This document shows, piece after piece, positions 9,490 through 17,929 of a stretch of 64,000 bases of DNA. The stretch is from NCBI GenBank assembly GCA_026645935.1, contig JAPKMP010000005.1:62001-126000 (forward strand), given 5' to 3'. Both the position numbers and the translations under genes were made by a program. Positions within the stretch are counted from its first letter, which is position 1. The number at the start of each line of letters is the position of its first letter. Below the pieces are notes generated by a model, which worked only from the letters and a program-made list of their open reading frames with translations, did not search any database and had not been told where the DNA came from. Source of the DNA: Candidatus Villigracilaceae bacterium (GTDB lineage: Bacteria; Chloroflexota; Anaerolineae; Anaerolineales; Villigracilaceae).

Positions 9490-10047
9490 CTAACAACCCG
9501 AAATGAAGGGGAAGAAAGTGCACCAACGGTAGGTTGCGTCCACCCACCAGAAAAAGCCGCCGCACACACAGAGGAACAACAATACCCCGACGCCAATGAA
9601 AATCGGCATCATGTTGGTCTTCTTGGCTGCGGGAGGCGCAGAATAGGCAGGCGGAGGCGGCGAGTATGATTGCTGGGGAGCGGAATATGCCGGGGGCGAA
9701 GGTTGGACCGCTTTGCGCGAGACGGCCACCGTCGCGCCGGCATCACCGGCGATGGCATCGTACATCAGGACGATCTGCTCGCCGAGTGAAACAACATCGC
9801 CCGGCTTGAGCACGACCGGACCCGCAAGGCGCTGCCCATTGACAAACGTGCCGTTGGTCGAGCCGAGATCTTCCAGCACATATTTACCGCCCTGGAACAT
9901 GAGGCGCGCATGTTTGCGGGAAATTTCCGCATCGTTGATCGCGACACCGTTGGTCGAATCGCGCCCAATGGTTAGCTGGTCTCCATCCAGCGGAAAGGTG
10001 ACTCCCGGCGTGGGTCCCGAACGCATGACAAATTGAAATTGTGCCAT
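9490..10047 (-). CDS. FHA-domain membrane protein
   Basis: 185 residues. The FHA domain spans about residues 5-95 with the canonical IGRDSTN, ISRKHARL and LEDLGSTNGTFVNG motifs, which read phosphothreonine. A Pro/Ser/Tyr-rich linker (about 110-140) leads to one hydrophobic segment and a short Cys/Trp-containing tail, so the FHA domain probably faces the cytoplasm from a C-terminal anchor. The start has GGAGGAAG just upstream. It closes the operon with the histidine kinase, Sir2 and response regulator genes. No Ser/Thr kinase is visible in the window to supply the phosphothreonine. Confidence 0.9.
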   Translation of the reverse strand: MAQFQFVMRSGPTPGVTFPLDGDQLTIGRDSTNGVAINDAEISRKHARLMFQGGKYVLEDLGSTNGTFVNGQRLAGPVVLKPGDVVSLGEQIVLMYDAIAGDAGATVAVSRKAVQPSPPAYSAPQQSYSPPPPAYSAPPAAKKTNMMPIFIGVGVLLFLCVCGGFFWWVDATYRWCTFFPFISGC

Positions 10048-10145
10048 CTTCTTCCTCCGAAAATAATATCAATTGCTCGTGCCTAGTTTATTCCCTTCAA
10101 TCAAAAAAGTCAAACCGTACTTATTTCCCACACGAACGGCACTCC

Positions 10146-11387
10146 CTATTTCTTCACTTTCCTGGGCGACGACTCCGCGACGAGATCGCGCGGAACGGTT
10201 TTGGTCGAGCGGGGCAGATAAAGCATAAAAACGGTTCCGACTCCCATTTTGCTTTTGACCTCGATCCGTCCGCCATGTCCCTGCACGATCTGTTTACAGA
10301 TGGATAACCCCAGGCCCGTACCGGAGGCGCGGGTTTCGTGTTCACGCACGCGATAGAACTTTTGGAAAAGATGCGGGAGCGCTTCGTCCGGAATGCCGAT
10401 ACCGGTATCCTGGATCACGATCATGATCTCGTTCTCACGCATCTCGGCGCGCAAAAGGACGCTCCCGTTGGGGCGGTTGTACTTGATGGAATTGCTCAAC
10501 AGATTCAGGAATACCTGTTTAATCTTGTCGCGGTCGGCATCCACAAGCGGCAAACCCTCAGGCGATTCGACCCGCAGGTGGATGTTGTCCTCCACTGCCT
10601 TGGTCGCCATGATGTCCTTGCACTCGTACATCAGGTCCGCCAGGCTGAATACGGTTTTGCGGTATTGCACGCGACCCGACTCCAAGCGCGCCAGGTCGAG
10701 GAAGGAGGAAGCCAGCGCGTTTAGTCGCATGGTCTCATTATGTATGTTCTGGATGATCTGGTCGCGCTGGTCTTGCGACATCTCCGGGCGCAGCAATAAA
10801 TATGTGGCAGTGCTGAGAGAAGAAAGCGGCGTGCGTAGTTCATGCACGAACTCGGAGATCAAATCGGATTGCTGGAAGAGGCGCGTATTTTCGATCGCCA
10901 CGGCCGCCTGCGCGCCCAACACCAAAAGCAGGGACTCATCCGTCTCGGTGAACTTCCCCCGGTGCTTGTTCAATGCCTCCAGCACGCCGACGATCTTGTT
11001 CTTGGTGATCAGCGGAATGCCAAGCAGGGACTGTGTGGACAACCCCGTGATCGCTTCCACATTCGAATAAAAACGTTTGTCTTCGTGAGCGTCGGTGATG
11101 CGCACCGGTTTGCGGTTGGTCACGATCCACCCGGCAATGCTCCCATCGAGCGGGACGGTGATTCCGCGCCGCGTGGATTCATCCATGTTGGTGGAAACCT
11201 GGAAATACAGTTGCCGCGAAGCATCATCGTACAACAAGATCGAAGCCGCCTCCGCGCCGCTGATCTCAGCTGCGGCATGAACGATCCGGCTGAGCAGGAT
11301 GTCCAGGTCGAGGGTCGAAGCGAGGTCGCGCGAGATGTCGATCAGGCGGCGGTAACTATCCAATCGTTCCGTTTTGATTTCAGCCAT
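10146..11387 (-). CDS. GAF-domain sensor histidine kinase
   Basis: 413 residues, soluble. A GAF domain (about 28-168) is followed by the dimerisation box FVHELRTPLSS with phosphoacceptor His182, then a HATPase domain with N box (FLNLLSNSIKYN), G1 box DTGIGIP, F box and G2 box GTGLGLS. No membrane segment is present, so the signal is intracellular: GAF domains bind cyclic nucleotides, haem or other small ligands. The start overlaps the end of the Sir2 gene by 8 bp. The probable partner is the response regulator at the head of this operon. Confidence 0.95.
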   Translation of the reverse strand: MAEIKTERLDSYRRLIDISRDLASTLDLDILLSRIVHAAAEISGAEAASILLYDDASRQLYFQVSTNMDESTRRGITVPLDGSIAGWIVTNRKPVRITDAHEDKRFYSNVEAITGLSTQSLLGIPLITKNKIVGVLEALNKHRGKFTETDESLLLVLGAQAAVAIENTRLFQQSDLISEFVHELRTPLSSLSTATYLLLRPEMSQDQRDQIIQNIHNETMRLNALASSFLDLARLESGRVQYRKTVFSLADLMYECKDIMATKAVEDNIHLRVESPEGLPLVDADRDKIKQVFLNLLSNSIKYNRPNGSVLLRAEMRENEIMIVIQDTGIGIPDEALPHLFQKFYRVREHETRASGTGLGLSICKQIVQGHGGRIEVKSKMGVGTVFMLYLPRSTKTVPRDLVAESSPRKVKK

Positions 11388-12156
11388 TCAAGACTCTTTC
11401 TGCGATCGCTGGCAGGATCGTGGCGACATCATCGAGGATGACAACATCCGCGCGGACGTTGATATACGTGGGCATGTTGTTGATGACGATCAAATGGGCT
11501 CCGCGGTCGAGCGCCTGCATGGGCAAACCCGCCACCGGGAGCACCTCGAGCGAGGAGCCCGCCACCAGCATCAGATCGCAGGCACGCGCCTCGCGCTGCG
11601 CCATGAACCACGCAGCCTGTGGCAGCTGTTCACCGAACAGGATAACGTCCGGTTTGAGCACTTGCGCGCATTTCGGACAGCGGGGAATCTCGCCGCATTC
11701 CACGTAACGCCCGATGTATGATTCTGCCTGCACTCGATGATAACACTGTGTGCATGTCAGTGTTTCCATAGTACCGTGCATTTCAATGACAATTTTCGAA
11801 CCGGATTTTTGATGAAGGGTGTCGATATTTTGGGTGATGATGGCTTTGATATATCCGCGCGCCTCAAGTTCTGCCAGGGCTGCGTGCGCTGAATTCGGCT
11901 TGGCATCGAACATTTGACGTGCCAGCGGGCGGAACCATTCGAAGAACTGACCCGGCTTTGTGCGAAACGCGCTGAGGGATGCCACTTCCAGCGGTTCATC
12001 GCGCGACCATAAACCTGTCCCCGTGGAGCGAAAATCGGGAATCCCCGATGGTGTGGATATCCCCGCTCCGGTCAGGATGACAGCGTGATTGGATTGGCGA
12101 ATAAGATCCGCGGCATAATCGATGTTCGTCCGGGTCTGGGGAGAAAGCGGGGTCAT
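11380..12156 (-). CDS. Sir2 family NAD-dependent protein deacylase
   Basis: 258 residues, a normal length for a bacterial sirtuin. GAGIS at 30-34 with PDFRS binds NAD, TQNIDTLH follows at 108-115, and the catalytic His is His127 in EMHG. A zinc site is formed by Cys135/Cys138 and Cys160/Cys163. The enzyme removes acyl groups from lysine side chains, using NAD+. Class III members of this kind usually prefer acetyl or succinyl groups. Its start overlaps the response regulator stop by ATGA. Placement between a response regulator and a histidine kinase is unusual. Confidence 0.95.
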   Translation of the reverse strand: MTPLSPQTRTNIDYAADLIRQSNHAVILTGAGISTPSGIPDFRSTGTGLWSRDEPLEVASLSAFRTKPGQFFEWFRPLARQMFDAKPNSAHAALAELEARGYIKAIITQNIDTLHQKSGSKIVIEMHGTMETLTCTQCYHRVQAESYIGRYVECGEIPRCPKCAQVLKPDVILFGEQLPQAAWFMAQREARACDLMLVAGSSLEVLPVAGLPMQALDRGAHLIVINNMPTYINVRADVVILDDVATILPAIAERVLNG

Positions 12157-13316
12157 CGCGCCTTTTCGCGCTGGAGAATCCCGTCCGCGATCTTGATGAA
12201 TTGCTGTGAGACCATGTTCGCCGGTTGCGCGATCACGGCCGGCGTTTGGGTGCGCAAGGACTGGAGAAATAGTTCCGGCATTGGGGTGAGTCCCGCCAGG
12301 ATGGGATGACCCAATTGCTCCTGGGACCGTTTTAATGGAATTTGCGCCTCCGATCGTTGACGATTGTTCAAAATGACCGACACGGTTTTCGGATCCACAT
12401 TTATGACGCTGAATTCATCCAGCAGCAGTTTTGTGTGACGGATGGAATTGGGGGTTCCCTCCATGACGATTATCCGTTCCGCGCACAATGTCAGCAGCTT
12501 CTGAGCGGAAGACGGCAGCCCTGAACCCAGGTCTAAAACCACAAAGCGGGCGAGCGTCGACAAACGCAGGGCAAGCGTATTGAGGTTTTCGACCTTCGCC
12601 ATCAGGTCCACTTCGCGCGGATTTTCAGAAGCGACAAGTAACTTTACGCCCGAACTGTGCTCCACGAGCGAGCTTTTCACCTTCTCGCGGGTCACCTCCG
12701 CTGCCGTACCCCGCAGGATATCCGACAATCCGTTTTGAGGCGGAAGCCCCAAATCCATGCCCAGCGTTCCCTGCCCCGGCGTCAATTCAGCAACGATTAC
12801 TTCCGATTTGGAATGCCTCTGAAGACCTGCAGCGATGTTGATCGCAACAGTGGAAACTCCTAACCCGGCGCGGGCAGAAATGACACCGATCAGGTATCCA
12901 CTCTTTTCCCTGGATGGAGGTTCAACCTCATCGGCACCCTTCGGCGCAGCGCGCGACAGCAGGGCTTTCACATGGGAGAGGAGTTCAGTGGGGTGCGTGG
13001 GTTTGGTCAGGTAGTCGTCCGCGCCAACCTCGAATCCTGTTACTTTATCGTCCAACTGGGTCTTCGCAGTGAACATGAGGATCGGGATGGAAGCAGTGGC
13101 GGGATTCTTTCGCAAGCGGCGGGTGACTTCGAATCCGTCCATATCCGGCATCATCACATCAAGGAGAATTAAATCCGGCCTTTCATCAAGCGCTTTCTCC
13201 AGCCCCTGCGTACCGTTCGAAGCAGCGCTGACCTGATACTGCTGTCGCTGGAGCATCAGCCCCACCAGCCGCAGGGTATCTACGTCATCATCTATCACCA
13301 GGATTTTTTCAGACAT
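12153..13316 (-). CDS. response regulator fused to CpaE-like degenerate ATPase
   Basis: 387 residues. The receiver domain (3-120) has the acidic pair near 9-11, phosphoacceptor Asp53 in LLDVMMPD and Lys86 in FTAK. After a linker, residues 140-387 match the MinD/ParA fold of CpaE (YLIGVISARAGLGVST, later FVVLDLGSGL). The Walker A counterpart lacks the signature lysines, so ATP hydrolysis is doubtful. CpaE proteins place pilus or secretion machinery at the cell pole. ATG 13316 follows GAGG at a normal distance; a longer in-frame start at 13388 lacks support. First gene of the signalling operon. Confidence 0.88.
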   Translation of the reverse strand: MSEKILVIDDDVDTLRLVGLMLQRQQYQVSAASNGTQGLEKALDERPDLILLDVMMPDMDGFEVTRRLRKNPATASIPILMFTAKTQLDDKVTGFEVGADDYLTKPTHPTELLSHVKALLSRAAPKGADEVEPPSREKSGYLIGVISARAGLGVSTVAINIAAGLQRHSKSEVIVAELTPGQGTLGMDLGLPPQNGLSDILRGTAAEVTREKVKSSLVEHSSGVKLLVASENPREVDLMAKVENLNTLALRLSTLARFVVLDLGSGLPSSAQKLLTLCAERIIVMEGTPNSIRHTKLLLDEFSVINVDPKTVSVILNNRQRSEAQIPLKRSQEQLGHPILAGLTPMPELFLQSLRTQTPAVIAQPANMVSQQFIKIADGILQREKAR

Positions 13317-13375
13317 TGGAAGCCTCATACACAGGTCCCGCACTCCTGCAAACAAGTGCCGACCTGATATACCAA

Positions 13376-13422
13376 TTATAACGGACAAGTGCGCAACTTT
13401 CGTCCGAATATAATGCTATAAT
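13376..13422. promoter_or_regulatory. back-to-back -10 boxes for tmRNA and signalling operon
   Basis: Two TATAAT hexamers on the plus strand (13409-13414 and 13417-13422) lie upstream of tmRNA. One TATAAT on the minus strand (13376-13381) lies upstream of the response regulator gene. None has a convincing -35 at the usual spacing, so the exact start sites are uncertain. Confidence 0.45.
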
Positions 13423-13464
13423 AATAACAGCCCGGAATTTCCAAACACCGGAAAGCCGTTCCAC

Positions 13465-13847
13465 GGGGATGACAGGCTTCGACGGGAGAGGCTGGTTCCG
13501 GAATGCGAGCCGAGCGCGCGCCGACCTCGTAAAATCAGCGCAAACTTTAAGTGCCAACAACCGCACTTACGCCGCTATGCCCCTCGCCGCCTAGTGCGAC
13601 GAGATCGTAACGGTTGGCGCCTAAGGGCGTCACGTCCACCGTCCCCGTTCCCCACCCGGTGACGGACCGGGCGAGACAAAGGTAGGGTGCCGCGTGTGAC
13701 TCCGCTAAACACGCGAAAGACCAGCGGATGGTCGCAGGCTTACCAGCCGGCCGGGATGCATGCGATGACGAATAACGGCAGGCTACGCTCGTAGAGTTCC
13801 GAGGGTCGAATCTTTCGGACGCGGGTTCAATTCCCGCCATCTCCACC
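13465..13847 (+). ncRNA. ssrA: transfer-messenger RNA (tmRNA)
   Basis: The 5' end GGGGATGACAGGCTTCGACGGG and the 3' tRNA-like end (T-arm GCGGG-TTCAATT-CCCGC) form the alanyl tRNA-like domain; the first seven bases pair with CATCTCC near 13838-13844, including one G-T pair. The resume frame begins near 13554 and encodes the tag ANNRTYAAMPLAA before a TAG stop. It rescues ribosomes stalled on broken messages, together with SmpB. The final CCA is not fully encoded and must be completed enzymatically. Confidence 0.96.
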
Positions 13848-13849
13848 TT

Positions 13850-13880
13850 ATAATTGTCCAGCATGATGCTGGACAATTAT
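13850..13880. terminator. stem-loop directly after tmRNA
   Basis: A 14-bp perfect stem with a TGA loop begins 3 bp after the tmRNA 3' end. The base of the stem is AT-rich but no T-run follows, so it may act as a terminator or as a 3'-end protecting structure. Confidence 0.6.
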
Positions 13881-13901
13881 CATTAACCGCAATCGACAAC
13901 T

Positions 13902-14645
13902 ATGAAAAAACTCTTCCTTGCTCTTACTGGATGTCTTACCCTGACCGTTGCCTGCAATCTTGGCGTCCCCACGCCTGGGAACGAATCTGCCCAGACAGGT
14001 ACGCCTCTCGCGCCCCCCGAACTTGAATCGTCAACCCCGGCTTTTTTTTCCACTGAATCCGCTCCCTCCACACCTGAACCGCCTCCACCGTACTTCACCG
14101 AAGAGTTCGACATACCATCCCCATACTGGAAATTTCTCCAAGCCGCGGGCGGGCAAGCGCCGTCCATTTCCACGGGCAACGGATCGCTCCGCATCGACCA
14201 ATCTTCTCCTGACGTCTGGATGATAGGAATTCAAGTCGTTCATTCCTATTCAAATGTATTCATCCGCGCAAAGGCATCGGTCAAGCCGGGTGGCTCGGTA
14301 GGTTTGATCTGCCGATACAACGAAAGCAGCGGATGGTATGAATTCAACGTTGCCAGCGACGGAACATACAGCCTCCTTCTCGGGCAATGGCTCTCGCCGG
14401 GGGTCGTTAAATATATTCCCCTTGTAAGAGATGGGCATAAATTTTCGATCCTAGATCCCGGCATCGAACTCGGGTTGTTCTGCGAAGATGGATTTCTTCA
14501 TTTGTACCTGGACGGTTCCGCCATCCGTCACTTCGACGCGACAAATTACGGACTGACCAGCGGCAATGTCGGCTTTGCCGCCGCTTCCTTCACAGAAATT
14601 CCCATGACGGCAACCCTCGAGTGGATTTCAATCAAAGATAAGTAA
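13902..14645 (+). CDS. lipoprotein with a laminin-G/jelly-roll-like domain
   Basis: 247 residues. The signal peptide ends in the lipobox TVAC with the lipid-bearing Cys near residue 18. A Pro/Thr/Ser-rich spacer reaches about residue 65. The rest is beta-rich with features of a concanavalin-like sugar-binding fold: GLICRYNESSGWYEF, then LYLDGSAIRHFDA and SGNVGFAA. It should sit on the outer face of the membrane; the ligand is unknown. No clear Shine-Dalgarno precedes the ATG. A related C-terminal fragment follows it at 14651-14785. Confidence 0.8.
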   Translation: MKKLFLALTGCLTLTVACNLGVPTPGNESAQTGTPLAPPELESSTPAFFSTESAPSTPEPPPPYFTEEFDIPSPYWKFLQAAGGQAPSISTGNGSLRIDQSSPDVWMIGIQVVHSYSNVFIRAKASVKPGGSVGLICRYNESSGWYEFNVASDGTYSLLLGQWLSPGVVKYIPLVRDGHKFSILDPGIELGLFCEDGFLHLYLDGSAIRHFDATNYGLTSGNVGFAAASFTEIPMTATLEWISIKDK

Positions 14646-14650
14646 TCCTA

Positions 14651-14785
14651 TATCCAGACAAGTTGAAATCCTTCCCCGATCGAGTGTACAACTTTAAGGA
14701 CGGCAAGGTGGGTTTCAATATTTCCTCCCTTAATGTTCTGCCAATCACGGTCAATGTAAAATCCTTCGACATTGCACAGCCCTGA
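14651..14785 (+). pseudogene. C-terminal fossil of a paralogous lipoprotein
   Basis: No start codon, but the frame ending at TGA 14783-14785 reads VYNFKDGKVGFNISSLN and then LPITVNVKSFDIAQP. This lines up with the tail of the preceding lipoprotein (SGNVGFAAAS, then EIPMTATLEWISI): the glycine-valine-glycine-phenylalanine core and the closing strand match. The frame differs from that of the upstream gene. It looks like the remaining end of a tandem duplicate. Confidence 0.6.
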
Positions 14786-14806
14786 TCAGGTCCGACCCGT
14801 GAAGGT

Positions 14807-14838
14807 AAGAGCCGTCTTTTTCAGGCGGCTCTTTTTAT
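14807..14838 (+). terminator. Rho-independent terminator
   Basis: AAGAGCCG and CGGCTCTT pair around an 11-base loop, followed by TTTATT. It separates the lipoprotein transcript from dnaK. Confidence 0.8.
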
Positions 14839-14922
14839 TCAAAACCAATGGAGTGTTAACAGAATTCTTGCAAAAATCGCTTAATATTTTCACATCAATA
14901 AAGGAATGTAAGGAGATTTCAC

Positions 14923-16806
14923 ATGGGTAAAATCATAGGCATCGATCTCGGCACGACCAACAGTGTTGTGGCTGTCATGGAAGGCGGCTCCCCCACTGTC
15001 ATCACCACTGCTGAGGGCGGGCGGTTATGCCCGTCGGTCGTGGCGTTCAATAAGAACGGCGAGCGCATGGTCGGGCAGACCGCCAAACGCCAGGCGGTTG
15101 TCAACCCGGATAATACTATCTACTCCATCAAGCGTTTTATCGGACGGCATTACGAGGAGACCGCCAATGAACGCAGCATGGTTCCATTCCAAGTCATCAA
15201 GGGATCGTCGGACGATGTGCGTGTGAAAGTCCCCGTCAATGGCCGGGAATATTCCCCGCAGGAAATAAGCGCGATGGTGTTGGGCAAGCTCAAGGCGGAT
15301 GCTGAGGCGTATCTGGGCGAACCTGTCACACAGGCGGTCATCACCGTCCCTGCATACTTTAACGATAGCCAACGTCAAGCCACCAAAGATGCGGGCAAGA
15401 TCGCAGGCCTGGAAGTGCTGCGCATCATCAACGAGCCGACAGCATCCGCCCTTGCGTATGGACTCGATAAAAAGAAAAATGAAACGATTCTCGTCTTCGA
15501 CCTCGGCGGCGGTACGTTCGACGTATCCATCCTTGAAGTAGGCGAGGGTGTGATCGAAGTTAAAGCCACCAACGGTGACACTCATCTCGGCGGCGACGAC
15601 TGGGACCAGCGCATCACCAACTGGGCGGCGGATGAATTCAAGAAGGATCAGGGCATCGACCTGCGCAACGACCGGCAGGCACTGCAACGCCTGCGCGAGG
15701 CGGCGGAGAAGGCCAAGATCGAGCTCTCGACCGTGATGGAAACGGAGATCAACCTGCCGTACATCACCGCCGATGCCACGGGACCGAAGCACCTGCAGTT
15801 GAAACTATCCCGATCCAAGTTCGAGCAAATGACAGAAGACCTGCTCCAGCGCTGCCGCCATCCGTTCGAAGCAGCGTTGAAAGACGCCGGATTGTCTCCC
15901 GATAAACTCGATGAGGTGGTCTTGGTCGGCGGCTCGACCCGCATGCCGATGGTCGCGGATCTTGTCCGCAAATTAACTCAAAAAGAGCCGAATAAAGGCG
16001 TCAATCCTGATGAAGTCGTTGCGGTAGGGGCGGCAATTCAAGGCGGTGTGTTAGGCGGCGAGGTAAAAGATATCCTCCTGCTCGATGTGACTCCTCTCTC
16101 GCTCGGCGTCGAAACAATGGGCAGCGTGATGACAGTGATGATCGAACGCAACACGACCATCCCGGTCCGCAAGACCGAAGTGTATTCCACCGCCGCGGAT
16201 AATCAAACTGCTGTAGACATCCACGTGCTGCAGGGTGAACGCCCGATGGCGCAGGACAATATGAGTCTCGGCCGCTTCCGCCTCGACGGAATCCCACCGG
16301 CACCGCGCGGCGTTCCGCAGATCGAAGTGACGTTTGACATTGACGCGAACGGAATCCTACATGTAACCGCGAAAGATAAAGCCACAGGCAAGGAACAAAA
16401 GGTGACCATCACCGCTTCGACCAACCTGAACAAGAACGACATCGACCGCATGGTTCAGGAGGCGCGGCAGAACGAAGCCGCCGATAAGAAGCGCCGCGAA
16501 GTGATCCTGGTCAAGAACGATGCGGACAATCTCACGTATCAGATCGAGAAAGCATTGCGCGAACTTGGCGACAAGGTTCCATCGGCTGAGAAGGCTTCCA
16601 TCGAGACCAAGGTCAACGAGTTGAAGCAAGCCGCGCAAGGCGAGGATGTGGAGCGCATCAAGAAATTGACCGAGGACCTGCAGCACACCTTCCACGCTCT
16701 CAGCCAGCAGATGTACGCCCAGGGACAGGGTGGGCAGCCTCAACCCGAAGGCGGTCCATCTTCTCCGCATGACGGTAATGTGGTGGATGGTGAAGTGAAA
16801 GAGTAG
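14923..16806 (+). CDS. dnaK: molecular chaperone DnaK (Hsp70)
   Basis: 627 residues, normal for Dna[11 protein letters not shown] at the N-terminus, the phosphate loop DLGGGTFD near 193-200, and VGGSTRMP near 333 define the actin-like ATPase. The substrate-binding domain (about 385-500) and helical lid follow, ending in a Gln/Gly/Pro-rich tail. AAGGAG precedes the ATG. It binds exposed hydrophobic peptides in an ATP cycle with DnaJ and GrpE, neither of which is adjacent. No CIRCE element is visible upstream, so HrcA control is not supported by sequence. Confidence 0.98.
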   Translation: MGKIIGIDLGTTNSVVAVMEGGSPTVITTAEGGRLCPSVVAFNKNGERMVGQTAKRQAVVNPDNTIYSIKRFIGRHYEETANERSMVPFQVIKGSSDDVRVKVPVNGREYSPQEISAMVLGKLKADAEAYLGEPVTQAVITVPAYFNDSQRQATKDAGKIAGLEVLRIINEPTASALAYGLDKKKNETILVFDLGGGTFDVSILEVGEGVIEVKATNGDTHLGGDDWDQRITNWAADEFKKDQGIDLRNDRQALQRLREAAEKAKIELSTVMETEINLPYITADATGPKHLQLKLSRSKFEQMTEDLLQRCRHPFEAALKDAGLSPDKLDEVVLVGGSTRMPMVADLVRKLTQKEPNKGVNPDEVVAVGAAIQGGVLGGEVKDILLLDVTPLSLGVETMGSVMTVMIERNTTIPVRKTEVYSTAADNQTAVDIHVLQGERPMAQDNMSLGRFRLDGIPPAPRGVPQIEVTFDIDANGILHVTAKDKATGKEQKVTITASTNLNKNDIDRMVQEARQNEAADKKRREVILVKNDADNLTYQIEKALRELGDKVPSAEKASIETKVNELKQAAQGEDVERIKKLTEDLQHTFHALSQQMYAQGQGGQPQPEGGPSSPHDGNVVDGEVKE

Positions 16807-16832
16807 GAAAAAGCAAGTTCATTGTGAATGGT

Positions 16833-16864
16833 GAATGGGATGCGTTCGCATCCCATTCTTTTTT
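16833..16864 (+). terminator. Rho-independent terminator of dnaK
   Basis: GAATGGGATG and CATCCCATTC pair around CGTTCG, followed by six T's (16859-16864). It lies 26 bp past the dnaK stop. Confidence 0.93.
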
Positions 16865-16928
16865 CTGCGAGTCGTGTTTGCAAAGACCGCTGGGGTAAAA
16901 TACATGAAAATTTTATGGAGTTCCTTTC

Positions 16929-17771
16929 ATGTTAAAAAAGAAAATCGCATTCATCGGTCCTGGTGTGATGGCAGAGGCAATGATCGCAGGCTTGCTTCGT
17001 AAAAAACTGGCAGACGCCAGGAACATCATCGTTTCCGGGCCGCGGGGGGCGCGCGGGGAAGAATTGCAAAAAAAATACGGGATGAAATTCACCATGGATA
17101 ACTCCACCGCCAGTCATGAAGCGGACGTGGTGGTTCTTTCTGTCAAGCCGCAGCGGCTGACCGAAGTGATGAAGGGGCTCAAAGGTGTTCGAAGCGATGC
17201 GCTGGTCTTATCCATAATTGCGGGCGCGACGATCAAGAAGATCAGCACAGGCTTGAAGCACAAAGCCGTCGTCCGTTCGATGCCGAATACGCCCGGTCAG
17301 ATCGGTGAGGGGATCACGGTCTGGACAGCATCAAAAGAAGTGACCGAGGAACAACAGGAAATGACCCGCGCCATTCTTGGCGCTTTGGGAGAAGAAGTTT
17401 TCGTTGAGGATGAAAGCTATCTCGACATGGCAACCGCGCTTTCCGGTTCGGGTCCCTCTTATGTCTTTCTTTTTACCGAAGCACTGATCGACGCTGGAGT
17501 CCACATGGGTTTTCCGCGCCGCATTGCGGAACAACTTGTACTGCAAACTATCAAAGGCTCGGCGTCGTATTATCAAGGCGCGGCGAGACATCCTGCCACG
17601 CTGCGGAATCAGGTCACTTCGCCGGGCGGAACGTCTGCAGAGGCGTTGTATTATTTGGAAAAGGCTGGCTTCCGCACGGCTATTTCACGCGCGGTGTGGG
17701 CGGCGTATCAGAGGTCATTGGAGTTGGGCAAGGAGAAGCCCGGTCATATCGATACTGACGAAGAGAAGTAA
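16929..17771 (+). CDS. proC: pyrroline-5-carboxylate reductase
   Basis: 280 residues. The N-terminal Rossmann motif is IAFIGPGVMAEAMIAGL; SVKPQ and RSMPNTP follow, and the C-terminal signature LRNQVTSPGGTSAEAL is diagnostic of ProC. It reduces 1-pyrroline-5-carboxylate to proline with NADPH, the last step of proline synthesis. The ATG is preceded by GGAG at eight bases. The first Gly of the usual GxGxxG is present but the second position is Pro, which is tolerated in this family. It appears monocistronic, followed by tRNA-Lys. Confidence 0.96.
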   Translation: MLKKKIAFIGPGVMAEAMIAGLLRKKLADARNIIVSGPRGARGEELQKKYGMKFTMDNSTASHEADVVVLSVKPQRLTEVMKGLKGVRSDALVLSIIAGATIKKISTGLKHKAVVRSMPNTPGQIGEGITVWTASKEVTEEQQEMTRAILGALGEEVFVEDESYLDMATALSGSGPSYVFLFTEALIDAGVHMGFPRRIAEQLVLQTIKGSASYYQGAARHPATLRNQVTSPGGTSAEALYYLEKAGFRTAISRAVWAAYQRSLELGKEKPGHIDTDEEK

Positions 17772-17778
17772 TAATTCG

Positions 17779-17807
17779 TTGACGCCTCTATATGCCCGTG
17801 ATAGAAT
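17779..17807 (+). promoter_or_regulatory. promoter of tRNA-Lys
   Basis: TTGACG (17779-17784) and TAGAAT (17802-17807) with a 17-bp spacer, placed 18 bp before the tRNA. This is a near-consensus housekeeping sigma factor promoter. Confidence 0.8.
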
Positions 17808-17825
17808 GCAATCCGCTTTCAAGAT

Positions 17826-17897
17826 GGGCGCGTAGCTCAATGGTAGAGCAGCGGCCTTTTAAGCCGTTTGTTGAGGGTTCGATCCCCTCCGCGCTCA
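17826..17897 (+). tRNA. tRNA-Lys (anticodon TTT)
   Basis: Seven-base acceptor stem GGGCGCG / CGCGCTC with one G-T pair, D-arm GCTC-AATGGTA-GAGC, anticodon loop CTTTTAA giving TTT, and T-arm GAGGG-TTCGATC-CCCTC. All four arms fold. The discriminator is A; CCA is not fully encoded. Confidence 0.97.
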
Positions 17898-17898
17898 C

Positions 17899-17923
17899 AA
17901 ACTCCTCTTTCGAGGAGTTTTTT
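17899..17923 (+). terminator. terminator of tRNA-Lys
   Basis: AAACTCCTC-TTTC-GAGGAGTTT followed by TTT, immediately after the tRNA. It overlaps the region where the leftward acetyltransferase gene ends and may serve both strands. Confidence 0.88.
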
Positions 17924-17929
17924 GTTCAT

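Noticed and set aside
14770-14810. Small stable RNA (SRP-like) from CAGGTCCGACCCGTGAAGG
   Set aside because: It recalls the SRP RNA loop but lacks GGAAGCAGC and a pairing stem; the stretch overlaps the lipoprotein fossil and a terminator leader.
14841-14922. GAGTGTTAAC upstream of dnaK as a CIRCE operator
   Set aside because: It resembles one half of CIRCE, but the second half TTAGCACTC at nine-base spacing is missing.
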